From an uncultured Flavobacteriaceae bacterium (lineage in GTDB: Bacteria > Bacteroidota > Bacteroidia > Flavobacteriales > Flavobacteriaceae): a DNA stretch of 64,000 nt. Below the pieces are notes generated by a model. It searched no databases. It was given only the letters and a program-made list of their open reading frames with translations, and was not told the origin of the DNA. The stretch is taken from assembly GCA_913045325.1 (NCBI GenBank), contig CAJWPZ010000003.1:51505-115504 (forward strand), read 5' to 3'. How positions within the stretch are numbered: the stretch's first letter is position 1; the number at the start of each line of letters is the position of its first letter. A program made the position numbers and the translations under genes. Shown piece after piece: positions 8,931 through 16,850 of this stretch.

Positions 8931-9800
8931 TTATTTATCTCCAGCTTTAAATAAAAAATCCTTTTCTTGTTTGGTCAAACTATCATAGCCACTTTTACCA
9001 ATTTTATCTAAGATGCCATCTATCTTTATTTGACGGTCATCTTTAACTACTGTTGCTTTTTTATTTGTAGTGTTTTTTGGTGTTTTATGAACTTTTCTAA
9101 AAGGAGTACTTTTTCTTGTCTTAAACAAATTGGCCACGCCAGCAACTATTTTTTCAAACCAAAGACCAATATCATTTCCTTTTGCTAATTGTACTGCGTA
9201 TAGATACCCAAAAACACCCCCACCTATGTGAGAGAGCATACCTCCTGGGTTGGTACCAGAGCCTAACCTAAATAAATCTAATAAAAATAATCCTACCGCA
9301 AGTTGCCATAGTTTTATAGTCACCATAAAAAACCGAAAGGATATATTGGGAGAATACGTTGCAGCAAAGACCATCAGTGCAGATACCGATGCAGAAGCTC
9401 CCAGAAGATATCCTGCTTTGCTTACAAACACAGGAAACACATTATAGGCCGTCACAAATAAAAGACCACCATACAGGGCACCCAATAGATATATCGTTAG
9501 AAAGCGTTTCTCGCTAAAGAGGTTCAGCACAAATTTAGAAAAGAAATTAAGCCAAATCATATTAAACAAAATATGCATAAAACCACCATGTAAGAAGCTA
9601 TAGGTAAGTATAGACCAGGGTTGTTTTAATACCTCGATAGGCCCTTCTGGCAAGACAAACCACTGCATTAACACATCACTTGAGGTATTAAATAAAAATG
9701 AAGCAATAAAAAACAATAAAAAGACCCCGATGTTGATCACAATCAATTTGTTGGCAATGTTCAGTGTTTTAAATTTATATACTAAGTCTTGTCTTTGCAT
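8931..9800 (-). CDS. rhomboid family intramembrane serine protease with C-terminal DUF6576-like tail
   Basis: 289 residues. The rhomboid core shows HGGFMHILFNMIWLNFF (helix 2 His/Asn), the nucleophile box GASASVSALM and the catalytic His in GGMLSHIGGGVFGYLYA. The nucleophile box reads GASA and not the commoner GASG, but the Ser is kept, so activity is likely. After the membrane domain comes a basic linker and a short soluble domain ending KSGYDSLTKQEKDFLFKAGDK, the DUF6576 type found on Bacteroidota rhomboids. It lies 3 bases downstream of a second rhomboid gene. Substrate unknown. Confidence 0.88.
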   Translation of the reverse strand: MQRQDLVYKFKTLNIANKLIVINIGVFLLFFIASFLFNTSSDVLMQWFVLPEGPIEVLKQPWSILTYSFLHGGFMHILFNMIWLNFFSKFVLNLFSEKRFLTIYLLGALYGGLLFVTAYNVFPVFVSKAGYLLGASASVSALMVFAATYSPNISFRFFMVTIKLWQLAVGLFLLDLFRLGSGTNPGGMLSHIGGGVFGYLYAVQLAKGNDIGLWFEKIVAGVANLFKTRKSTPFRKVHKTPKNTTNKKATVVKDDRQIKIDGILDKIGKSGYDSLTKQEKDFLFKAGDK

Positions 9801-9803
9801 AGG

Positions 9804-10553
9804 TTAATCCCAACGGGTATGATTTAAATCGTTTTTCTTCCAGTAATAGGCCATAACAAAACCAAATAAAGCCCCGCCAATGTGCGCCCAATTAGCAATG
9901 TTTTCTCCAAACAAAGAAAAACCTGTTAGACCAGAAAATAAATCCATTAGTAATAATCCTGGTATAAAGTATTTCGCCTTAATAGGAAATGGTAAAAATA
10001 GTAACATTAGCCCAGTGTTTGGAAACATAAGGCCAAAGGCCACTAGGATTCCGTACAAAGCACCCGAGGCTCCTACCGCTGGGGTGTTAAATTCTATAAA
10101 TAATTGCTCTATGGTTTGCAGAGGCACTGTATTTAAAAAAGCGGTATTATACTGTCCCGAGCGTATGAGTTCATTAACATCATTTTGAGATATACCCGCA
10201 TTTAGTAGTGCATCCATAGCACTATGTACCTGATAATACCCAACCAAAGAATGAATAAAAGCAGCGCCTATACCTGCTGAAAAATAAAAGAATAAAAACT
10301 TTTTTTGTCCCCAACGCTCCTCTAAGGGAGATCCAAACATATACAAGCCAAACATATTAAAGAATATATGCATCAAGCCATTTCTATCATGCATAAATAA
10401 ATGGCTAATGGGTTGCCAGATTTGAAAATCAGGATGTTCAAAATAATATAAAGAAAATAATCGATACGCAACATCGCCTACAAAGACAGAGCCTGCATAA
10501 ACAATGATATTGATTATAATTAATATTTTAACGGTATCTGTTATTCTTCCCAT
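9804..10553 (-). CDS. rhomboid family intramembrane serine protease
   Basis: 249 residues, with six or seven membrane segments. Catalytic elements: HLFMHDRNGLMHIFFNMFGLYMF (loop 1 and helix 2), GASGALYGILVAF (nucleophile Ser) and NWAHIGGALFGFVMAYY (catalytic His). It cleaves membrane helices within the bilayer. A loop of ~50 residues (LNAGISQNDVNELIRSGQY...) inserted between helices is larger than in GlpG. It sits between mutL and the second rhomboid; the 35-base gap to mutL and 3-base gap to the next gene suggest one transcript. Confidence 0.9.
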   Translation of the reverse strand: MGRITDTVKILIIINIIVYAGSVFVGDVAYRLFSLYYFEHPDFQIWQPISHLFMHDRNGLMHIFFNMFGLYMFGSPLEERWGQKKFLFFYFSAGIGAAFIHSLVGYYQVHSAMDALLNAGISQNDVNELIRSGQYNTAFLNTVPLQTIEQLFIEFNTPAVGASGALYGILVAFGLMFPNTGLMLLFLPFPIKAKYFIPGLLLMDLFSGLTGFSLFGENIANWAHIGGALFGFVMAYYWKKNDLNHTRWD

Positions 10554-10588
10554 ATAGTGTCCTTTACAAAAGGATGATATTTTATTCT

Positions 10589-12445
10589 TTATATAAATTT
10601 TTTATCTAAATCGTTTGCATCTAGGGTGATTATAACCGCCTGGTTTGAGGGAGAAATACTAGGTTCTTTGCACATAAACAATTGATTTACCAAATGCTCT
10701 CTTTCTTCACTATTTAAAGAAACTCCCGTTTTAATAGCCATACTTTTTGCCATAGAGCGCACCAATAAGTCATTTTGGCTAAATCCAGCATCTGGAACCT
10801 CATCCATGATGTCCTTAATTAACTGTTCTAAAACCATACTGGCTTGCCCCTCCAACAAAGCCGCAGGAATACCCTTTATAGACAAAGTGTCTTCTCCAAA
10901 AGCGCCAAAAACAAAACCAGTGTGCTCTAGTTGTTCTTGAATTTTTTGAAGCGCCTGTATGTCTGGGATAGAAAAAGTAAGCTCCAGAGGGAATAATAGT
11001 TGCTGGCTTACCGCCTGATGCACTGTAATGTTTTTAAGTAACTCTTCATACAAAATACGCTGATGTGCCAAATGCTGATGTATTACCATCATACCACTTT
11101 TTATAGGGCTTATAATATATTTATTTTGAAGTTGAAATGTAAGCCCACCACCAACAGGGCTTTGCTCCTCAAAAAGTGACCCTGTTACTTGATCACTTTC
11201 AAAGGTAAGGTGTGTTTCTGGAGAATAAGAACCTTCTGTGGTTTTGGTATCATTTAACCCAACGTATAGAGAATCCCAGTGAGCGGTATCTTTATCTCTT
11301 TTGTAAGGAAAATTAATGTTTTTTTGTTTAGCGCTTGTACTAAAAGGATTGAAATCTCTATCTACATCAATGGTTGGAGAGATTGGCTTCTTGTTGCTAT
11401 AGTCATAGGGAGTATCTAAGCTACTCTCTCTGTTAAAATCTAACACAGGAGCAATACTAAATTGACCTAAACTATGCTTTATCGTTGCCCTAACCATAGC
11501 ATAAAGTGCATGCTCATCATCAAATTTTATTTCGGTTTTGGTTGGGTGTATATTAATATCTATAGATTGTGGATCTACCTCTAAAAAAAGAAAATAACCA
11601 GGGTGCAAAGATGGTTTTATTAAACCCTCAAAGGCAGCATTTACAGCATGATTAAGATAAGGACTCTTAATAAAACGATCATTCACAAAAAAGAACTGTT
11701 GCCCCCTACTCTTTTTGGCAAAATCTGGTTTTAAAACAAAGCCATCAATTTTTAAAATAGCTGTAGTCTCCTCAACAGGTACTAATTTCTCATTTGTTTT
11801 AGATCCGAATATATTTACGATACGCTGTCTTACATTACTTGGCGGTAAATTAAAGACAAGGTCATCATTGTGGGTCATGGTAAAGGAAATACTCGGGTGG
11901 GCAAGTGCTACGCGATGAAACTCATCTATAATATGGCGGGTTTCTACAGGGTTTGATTTTAAAAAATTACGCCTGGCTGGAATATTAAAAAACAAATTCT
12001 TAACAGCAATGGTTGTACCCTTTGGAACAACAGCTGGTTCTTGGGCCACTACCTTACTGCCCTGAACATTAATCTTGGTACCAATTTGCTGATCCTGCTG
12101 TTTTGTTTTTAAAGAGACATGTGCAATGGCAGCGATAGAGGCCAAGGCTTCTCCCCGAAACCCTTTGGTGTTGAGTTTAAATAAATCTTCAGCAATTTTA
12201 ATTTTTGAAGTTGCATGACGCTCAAAACTCAACAGCGCATCTGCAGGACTCATTCCTGTGCCATTGTCTGTGACCGAAATAAGCGTTTTTCCTGCATCTT
12301 TAAGCAAAAGTGCAATACTTGTAGATGATGCATCTATAGCATTCTCTAACAACTCTTTAACTACAGAGGCGGGTCTTTGAACAACTTCTCCTGCAGCAAT
12401 TTGATTTGCAACGTGGTCTGGTAATAATTGTATAATATCTGGCAT
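10589..12445 (-). CDS. mutL: DNA mismatch repair protein MutL
   Basis: 618 residues. The GHKL ATPase motifs are intact: NQIAAGEVVQRPASVVKELL with ENAIDA, DNGTGM, and TKGFRGEALASIA. A long linker follows and then the C-terminal dimerisation domain. The endonuclease motif DQHA(X)2E(X)4E is degenerate here, reading HQHLAHQRILYE, and the CPHGRP motif is replaced by CKEPSISPSNQ. This MutL therefore keeps the ATPase/clamp-loading role but probably not its own nicking activity. The ATG overlaps the upstream small gene's stop by one base (TAATG), which fixes the start and shows coupling. Confidence 0.96.
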   Translation of the reverse strand: MPDIIQLLPDHVANQIAAGEVVQRPASVVKELLENAIDASSTSIALLLKDAGKTLISVTDNGTGMSPADALLSFERHATSKIKIAEDLFKLNTKGFRGEALASIAAIAHVSLKTKQQDQQIGTKINVQGSKVVAQEPAVVPKGTTIAVKNLFFNIPARRNFLKSNPVETRHIIDEFHRVALAHPSISFTMTHNDDLVFNLPPSNVRQRIVNIFGSKTNEKLVPVEETTAILKIDGFVLKPDFAKKSRGQQFFFVNDRFIKSPYLNHAVNAAFEGLIKPSLHPGYFLFLEVDPQSIDINIHPTKTEIKFDDEHALYAMVRATIKHSLGQFSIAPVLDFNRESSLDTPYDYSNKKPISPTIDVDRDFNPFSTSAKQKNINFPYKRDKDTAHWDSLYVGLNDTKTTEGSYSPETHLTFESDQVTGSLFEEQSPVGGGLTFQLQNKYIISPIKSGMMVIHQHLAHQRILYEELLKNITVHQAVSQQLLFPLELTFSIPDIQALQKIQEQLEHTGFVFGAFGEDTLSIKGIPAALLEGQASMVLEQLIKDIMDEVPDAGFSQNDLLVRSMAKSMAIKTGVSLNSEEREHLVNQLFMCKEPSISPSNQAVIITLDANDLDKKFI

Positions 12446-12756
12446 TAGCTAGAGAAAATTGATATTTCAAAATCAATAATATATAAGAATATAAAGATCA
12501 AGACAGCCATTACAATCAATACTGTTTTATTGAAGGCTATGTTGTTACGATTGCGGTTATGAACTCTTGCATTTTGCCACTGCCCTGCATAATCATTCTC
12601 ATTGTAGGTGTCTGCATAGGCATCAAACTTTGTGGTTTGCTTTGAATCTTCAACCCCTTGTTTTCCTTTATAGTAACGTGGGGTATAGTTAAAGCGGTTG
12701 TTCGACTTTAACTTTTTTATAATTGTAAATTTTATAGGCCCCATATTTACGTGCAA
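12445..12756 (-). CDS. small single-pass membrane protein of unknown function
   Basis: 103 residues from the first Met, or 99 from Met at 12744 (MGPIKF). A soluble N-terminal two-thirds rich in Asn, Tyr and Lys (NRFNYTPRYYKGKQGVEDSK) is followed by one C-terminal helix, TVLIVMAVLIFIFLYIIDFEI. Similar small proteins beside mutL and ribH in Flavobacteriaceae are, from memory, sometimes labelled riboflavin synthase subunit beta; nothing in this sequence supports that. The real lumazine synthase is the separate gene downstream of the promoter side. Translation is coupled to mutL through TAATG. Function unknown. Confidence 0.7.
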   Translation of the reverse strand: MHVNMGPIKFTIIKKLKSNNRFNYTPRYYKGKQGVEDSKQTTKFDAYADTYNENDYAGQWQNARVHNRNRNNIAFNKTVLIVMAVLIFIFLYIIDFEISIFSS

Positions 12757-12762
12757 TTATAT

Positions 12763-12770
12763 CAAAGATA
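12763..12770 (-). promoter_or_regulatory. Bacteroidota -7 box TATCTTTG for the small gene-mutL run
   Basis: On the minus strand the sequence TATCTTTG matches TAnnTTTG exactly and ends about 7 bases before the first possible ATG at 12756. No clear TTG is found 19-21 bases upstream, so only the -7 element is supported. If used, the transcript would be nearly leaderless for the 12756 start, or have a ~12-base leader for the Met at 12744. Confidence 0.4.
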
Positions 12771-12899
12771 CCTAAAAATTGAGTTTTGTTGTAGGCCTAA
12801 AGCTGACAATTTTTTAACAATATAAAATTTAGTTAAAACCAGTAGAAATAGCATGTATAGCTTTTTGTAATGCTTAAAAAACTATTAAAAAAAAGGGCT

Positions 12900-13397
12900 T
12901 TAGAAGTTTGCGTCTTTACGCAACTGAGCCATTTTTATTGCAGCTATAGCGGCCTCCACTCCTTTGTTACCGTGCGCTCCACCACTTCTATCGATGGCCT
13001 GTTGCATGGTGTGATCTGTTAGTACACAAAATATAACTGGTATATCACCTTGAACATTTAGGTCTTTAATGCCTTGAGAAACACCTTGACAAACAAAATC
13101 AAAATGCTTTGTTTGGCCTTCTACAACACTTCCTATAGCAATAACTGCATCTAGCATATCATAGCTTTGTGTCATTTTTTTACATCCGTAAATAAGTTCA
13201 AAGCTTCCTGGTACATCCCATCTAACAATATTCTCCTTGATACCACCACAATCTAAAATTGCGTCAAAGGCACCTTGAAACATCCCGAGGGTTACCTCAG
13301 GATTCCATTGAGAAACAACAATCCCAAACCGAAAATTTTTCGCATTTGGGATTGTTGCTTTATCGTATACAGATAAGTTTGTATTTTTTGTAGCCAT
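12900..13397 (-). CDS. ribH: 6,7-dimethyl-8-ribityllumazine synthase
   Basis: 165 residues, normal size. Conserved elements: FGIVVSQWNPEVT at the start (Trp/Asn substrate contact), VPGSFELIYGCKKM, AVIAIGSVVEGQTKHFDFVCQ, IPVIFCVLTDHTMQQA and the GGAHGNKGVEAAIAAIKM C-terminus. It condenses the pyrimidinedione amine with dihydroxybutanone phosphate to form lumazine, the riboflavin precursor. It lies 20 bases downstream of the TPR gene on the same strand, so the two may share a transcript. Confidence 0.96.
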   Translation of the reverse strand: MATKNTNLSVYDKATIPNAKNFRFGIVVSQWNPEVTLGMFQGAFDAILDCGGIKENIVRWDVPGSFELIYGCKKMTQSYDMLDAVIAIGSVVEGQTKHFDFVCQGVSQGIKDLNVQGDIPVIFCVLTDHTMQQAIDRSGGAHGNKGVEAAIAAIKMAQLRKDANF

Positions 13398-13417
13398 ATT
13401 AGATGGAAAACTAGGTA

Positions 13418-14191
13418 TTACATTTGTTTTGCTTTACTAAGGTACGCTTTTGCTTTTACAGCCTCGGTTGATTTAGAATACATCTGAGTAATGCTTGTAA
13501 AATGAGCTACTGCTTTTACTGTATTTCCAGTTTCTAAAGCTACAACACCAGCTTTTAATAAAAAACGAGGGGTCGTAAACTCATTATCCTGCATACTTGC
13601 AGCACTCTGGTAATACTCAAGAGCTTTATCCATTTGGTTTAACTGTACAAAGGCATCTGCGATAGCTCCTTTAGCTAAAGGTCCTAACATCGCATCATCG
13701 CTACTAAAAGCATCTAGATATATAATAGCATTTTTGTAGTCATTGATATTTAAATAAGCTACTCCTGCATAATAGTTTGATACGTTAGCTGCTTTAGTAC
13801 CACCATAGTTTTCTATGATGTCTAAGAAACCGTATTTACTATTTCCTCCATTAAGGGCAAGGTTGTATAAAGAGTCACTTGCAACAGGGGCTGTTAATGC
13901 CTGGTCAAAATACTCTTGTGCTTGGTACATTTCGCTCATGGCCTCTTTCTCTTTAGGCTCTTGTATTACATTTACAAAACCTAAATAAGCCAATACAATA
14001 AGGGCGATAGCACCTACAGCTATTAAAATAACTTTTTGGTTTTTCTCAACCCACTCCTCCGTTTTGTTAGCAGTTTCATCTAAGGTATTAAATACCTCAG
14101 CTGTTGTACTTTCTCCCTCTAAAAGCTCAGAATCATTTACTGCTTCTGACTTTGATTTTATTTTTCCGCCTCGTTTTTTGTACGTTGCCAT
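13418..14191 (-). CDS. TPR-containing inner-membrane protein (YfgM-like)
   Basis: The ORF track begins at 14266, but the natural start is the Met at 14191 (MATYKKRGGKIKSK), 257 residues; the extra 25 residues lie upstream of a promoter box. The order is: basic/acidic cytoplasmic N-terminus, one membrane helix (VILIAVGAIALIVLAYLGFV, about residues 55-75), then a periplasmic domain of tetratricopeptide-like repeats (YNLALNGGNSKYGFLDIIENYG, ALEYYQSAASMQDNEFTTPR). This plan matches YfgM-type proteins that act with periplasmic chaperones and the SecYEG exit site in proteobacteria, but the match is by architecture only. ribH follows by 20 bases. Confidence 0.75.
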   Translation of the reverse strand: MATYKKRGGKIKSKSEAVNDSELLEGESTTAEVFNTLDETANKTEEWVEKNQKVILIAVGAIALIVLAYLGFVNVIQEPKEKEAMSEMYQAQEYFDQALTAPVASDSLYNLALNGGNSKYGFLDIIENYGGTKAANVSNYYAGVAYLNINDYKNAIIYLDAFSSDDAMLGPLAKGAIADAFVQLNQMDKALEYYQSAASMQDNEFTTPRFLLKAGVVALETGNTVKAVAHFTSITQMYSKSTEAVKAKAYLSKAKQM

Positions 14192-14212
14192 AGATTGATT
14201 TTTTATGTACCG

Positions 14213-14220
14213 CAAAAATA
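14213..14220 (-). promoter_or_regulatory. Bacteroidota -7 box TATTTTTG for the TPR-ribH genes
   Basis: The minus strand reads TATTTTTG, an exact TAnnTTTG match, 22 bases before the Met at 14191. The expected start of transcription gives a leader of about 15 bases. It supports 14191 over the upstream Met in the ORF track. A clear -33 TTG is not seen. Confidence 0.45.
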
Positions 14221-14342
14221 AAATTTTTATCAGAATATAAAAGCTAAAAGATTTGTTATTTTTCAATAATTTGCAGAAAGAAAAACAAGACCAAAATAGA
14301 TAGCTATTTTATTGTCAAATAGTCTGTAAACATCATATTACA

Positions 14343-15422
14343 ATGCAATTAGAGCAACTTTCTTTACTTAACTATAAAAACTTTGAATCGCAGTCTTTCT
14401 CCTTCGATGCAAAGATAAATTGCTTTGTTGGGCAAAATGGAGTAGGAAAAACCAACGTATTAGACGCTATTTATCACCTATCCTTCGGAAAGAGCTATTT
14501 TAATCCAATAACTGGGCAAAACATGCGCCATGGTACAGATTTCTTTGTTATTGAAGGTAGCTATATAAAAAATGAAAGGCCAGAAAAAATCAATGTGAGT
14601 GCCAAACGTGGCAATAAAAAAATATTAAAACGCAACGCTAAGGTTTATGAAAAATTTAGCGAACACATTGGTTTTTTACCTCTTGTAATGATTTCTCCTG
14701 CAGATCGTGATTTAATTGTGGAAGGAAGTGACACAAGAAGAAAATTTATAGACGGTGTTATTTCTCAAGCAGATCCATCCTACCTGCAGCATTTAATTAA
14801 CTACAACAAAGTGCTGTTGCAGCGTAATTCTTTGCTAAAGTATTTTGCGGCAAACCAAACACACAATCAAGACACCCTAGATATCTATGATGAGCAGCTC
14901 ACACAATATGGAACTGCCATATTTGAGAAAAGAGCCGCTTTTCTAGAAGAGTTTCTACCTATATTTTTAGCCCGCCATAAAGTAATAAGCAACAGCGCAG
15001 AAAAGGTTTCACTCATATACAAAAGCCAACTAGAAGATGCCACATTACTGAGTCTACTCAAAAATAATATCTCCAAAGATAAAATGATGCAGTATACTGG
15101 CTTTGGAATTCATAAAGATGATTTGGTTTTTGAAATAGATGGCCATCCTATTAAAAAATTTGGATCTCAAGGGCAACAAAAATCATTTTTAATTGCCTTA
15201 AAACTAGCACAGTTTGACTTTATAAAAAAATTAAAAGGGGTCACCCCCATCCTACTTTTAGATGATATTTTTGATAAACTTGACCAACAGCGTGTTGCAC
15301 AAATAATAAAACTAGTTCATGATGACAGCTTTGGACAAATTTTCATTAGTGACACCCATGCCCAAAGAACAGAAGCTGTCGTAAAAGAAATTCACAAAAG
15401 CTATATGCTATTTAAATTATAG
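14343..15422 (+). CDS. recF: DNA replication and repair protein RecF
   Basis: 359 residues. Walker A is [14 protein letters not shown] at about residues 29-42; the ABC-type signature lies near [19 protein letters not shown] and Walker B is [13 protein letters not shown]. The segment [20 protein letters not shown] is typical for RecF. It loads RecA at gaps together with RecO and RecR. It is divergent from the TPR gene and followed at 3 bases by a lipoprotein gene and then a DUF721 gene, so all three are probably cotranscribed. Confidence 0.96.
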   Translation: MQLEQLSLLNYKNFESQSFSFDAKINCFVGQNGVGKTNVLDAIYHLSFGKSYFNPITGQNMRHGTDFFVIEGSYIKNERPEKINVSAKRGNKKILKRNAKVYEKFSEHIGFLPLVMISPADRDLIVEGSDTRRKFIDGVISQADPSYLQHLINYNKVLLQRNSLLKYFAANQTHNQDTLDIYDEQLTQYGTAIFEKRAAFLEEFLPIFLARHKVISNSAEKVSLIYKSQLEDATLLSLLKNNISKDKMMQYTGFGIHKDDLVFEIDGHPIKKFGSQGQQKSFLIALKLAQFDFIKKLKGVTPILLLDDIFDKLDQQRVAQIIKLVHDDSFGQIFISDTHAQRTEAVVKEIHKSYMLFKL

Positions 15423-15425
15423 AAG

Positions 15426-15851
15426 ATGAAAAAGTATGTACTTATTGGTTTGTTAGTGATTGTATCTACAAGCCTTTTTAGCTGTCAACAAAACACAAAG
15501 GAGCTTAAAGAAAACCTTTCTGGCTATTGGGAAATTAAAAAAGTAACCACATTAGAGGGAGAAACTAAAGAATTTAAAATTAGCACCGTTATAGATTATA
15601 TTACTGTAGAGGGAAATACTGGAAAGAGAACCAAGGTTAGCCCGCAACTAGATGGGAGTTTTAAAAATAATGGCGCCACAGAATCTTTTACTATAGATGG
15701 ATCTTCAGGGGAGCTAGTCTTGAGGTATCAAAACCCAGAGAGTATGTGGGTTGAAAAAGTGAAAGACGCAACCAAAGAAAAACTCCGCATTGTAAACAAG
15801 CAAGGCAAAGAATATAGCTACAAACGTTTTGAGAAATTTAATTTTTATTAA
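15426..15851 (+). CDS. lipocalin-like lipoprotein, function unknown
   Basis: 141 residues starting 3 bases after recF. A lipoprotein signal MKKYVLIGLLVIVSTSLFSC ends at a Cys, followed by QQNTKELKENLSGYWEIKKV and a series of beta strands (FKISTVIDYITVEGN, SGELVLRYQNPESMWVEKV), consistent with the small lipocalin-like fold common in Bacteroidota. The ligand is unknown. The tight spacing to recF and the DUF721 gene indicates one transcript, though a functional link to DNA repair is not evident. Confidence 0.7.
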   Translation: MKKYVLIGLLVIVSTSLFSCQQNTKELKENLSGYWEIKKVTTLEGETKEFKISTVIDYITVEGNTGKRTKVSPQLDGSFKNNGATESFTIDGSSGELVLRYQNPESMWVEKVKDATKEKLRIVNKQGKEYSYKRFEKFNFY

Positions 15852-15866
15852 ACACCAATAAACATC

Positions 15867-16163
15867 ATGGCAAAAAGAAAAACAGAACAATCCACCATCG
15901 GTGATGTGCTAAAGGCTTTTATTGGCAAAGGAAAGCTTGCAAAAGGATTAGACAAAGTAGATGCTAAAAATGCTTGGTTAAAAGTCATGGGGCCAGGAGT
16001 TGCTAATTATACCACAGAGGTAATCTTGGAGAGAGATATTCTCTATGTGCAACTAAGCTCCTCTGTACTAAGAGAAGAATTGAGCTATGGAAGAGAAAAA
16101 ATAATACGCCTATTAAACCAAGAGTTAGGCAAAAACCTAATAGACAAAGTAGTACTTAGATAA
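15867..16163 (+). CDS. DUF721 domain protein (DciA-like)
   Basis: 98 residues, a minimal DUF721 protein: TIGDVLKAFIGKGKLAKGLDKVDAKNAWLKVMG, then LERDILYVQLSSSVLREELSYGREKIIRLLN, the KH-like core. Proteobacterial and actinobacterial members (DciA) act as loaders or operators of the replicative helicase DnaB where DnaC is lacking. The link to helicase loading in Bacteroidota is inference from the family. It sits two genes after recF, a replication/repair context, and ends before a strong two-way terminator. Confidence 0.8.
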   Translation: MAKRKTEQSTIGDVLKAFIGKGKLAKGLDKVDAKNAWLKVMGPGVANYTTEVILERDILYVQLSSSVLREELSYGREKIIRLLNQELGKNLIDKVVLR

Positions 16164-16182
16164 GTTTAATAGTTTAAAAAAT

Positions 16183-16220
16183 AAAAAGCCGTTTATCATA
16201 ATTGTGATAAACGGCTTTTT
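16183..16220. terminator. two-way intrinsic terminator between the DUF721 gene and ndk
   Basis: A perfect 16-bp inverted repeat, AAAAAGCCGTTTATCA with a 6-base loop TAATTG and TGATAAACGGCTTTTT. The A/T ends give a U-run on either strand, so it can stop both the recF operon (+) and ndk (-), which converge here. Length and symmetry make this very likely functional. Confidence 0.92.
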
Positions 16221-16240
16221 TAATAGGGTATGTTTTAGTA

Positions 16241-16660
16241 CTAAAACATCTCTCTAGCTGAGAAATGAAACGCTCCTTCAATAGCAGCATTTTCATCGCT
16301 GTCACTTCCATGAACAGCATTCTCTCCCATAGAGGCAGCATATAGCTTACGGATTGTACCCTCAGCAGCATCTGCTGGGTTAGTTGCTCCAATTAAGGTT
16401 CTAAAATCTGCAACTGCATTTTCCTTTTCTAAAATAGCTGCTACAACAGGGCCACGTGTCATATACTCAACCAACTCTCCATAAAATGGACGCTCGTTGT
16501 GTACTGCGTAAAACTCCTGCGCATCTTGCGTAGTCATGTGTGTTAATTTCATAGCAACGATTCTAAAACCTGCTGCATTTATTTTGTCTACAATAGCTCC
16601 AATGTTTCCTTTTTCAACACTGTCAGGCTTTAACATTGTAAAGGTTCTGTCTGTTCTCAT
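16241..16660 (-). CDS. ndk: nucleoside diphosphate kinase
   Basis: 139 residues from the Met at 16660 ([21 protein letters not shown]), the usual family start; the ORF track's upstream 27 residues ([11 protein letters not shown]...) lie beyond the promoter box and are not family sequence. The active-site His is in [20 protein letters not shown]; the substrate-loop region is [22 protein letters not shown]. It transfers the gamma phosphate from ATP to other (d)NDPs. It ends against the DUF721 gene across a shared terminator. Confidence 0.97.
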   Translation of the reverse strand: MRTDRTFTMLKPDSVEKGNIGAIVDKINAAGFRIVAMKLTHMTTQDAQEFYAVHNERPFYGELVEYMTRGPVVAAILEKENAVADFRTLIGATNPADAAEGTIRKLYAASMGENAVHGSDSDENAAIEGAFHFSAREMF

Positions 16661-16679
16661 AATTTTATTAAATTTTGTG

Positions 16680-16687
16680 CAAAAATA
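16680..16687 (-). promoter_or_regulatory. Bacteroidota -7 box TATTTTTG for ndk
   Basis: An exact TAnnTTTG match on the minus strand, 19 bases before the ndk ATG at 16660; predicted leader about 13 bases. This supports the shorter ndk start. No well-spaced TTG at -33 is seen (TTG trinucleotides lie 13 and 25 bases upstream). Confidence 0.45.
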
Positions 16688-16810
16688 AACTTTTATGTTA
16701 CAATTTAATCCACAATAGTAAAAAAGTAACATTATTAACAATTATTTTAAACTCAGAGGGTCTTGCCATGGCAAATTTAGAGCACTAAAAAACAATGAAC
16801 CTTTACATTT

Positions 16811-16844
16811 TTTGAAGTATATATTGTTATTAATTGTATCTTCG
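16811..16844 (+). promoter_or_regulatory. candidate promoter TTTG-N22-TATCTTCG before the DHH-gldI operon
   Basis: TTTG at 16811-16814 and TATCTTCG at 16837-16844 resemble the Bacteroidota -33/-7 pair (one mismatch in the -7 box, spacer slightly long). Transcription would begin close to the ATG at 16851, giving a leaderless or nearly leaderless message. Confidence 0.35.
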
Positions 16845-16850
16845 TAGTCT

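Noticed and set aside
12445-12756. Reading the small gene as riboflavin synthase subunit beta
   Set aside because: It has a membrane helix and no lumazine synthase motifs; the true ribH is the separate gene at 12900-13397.
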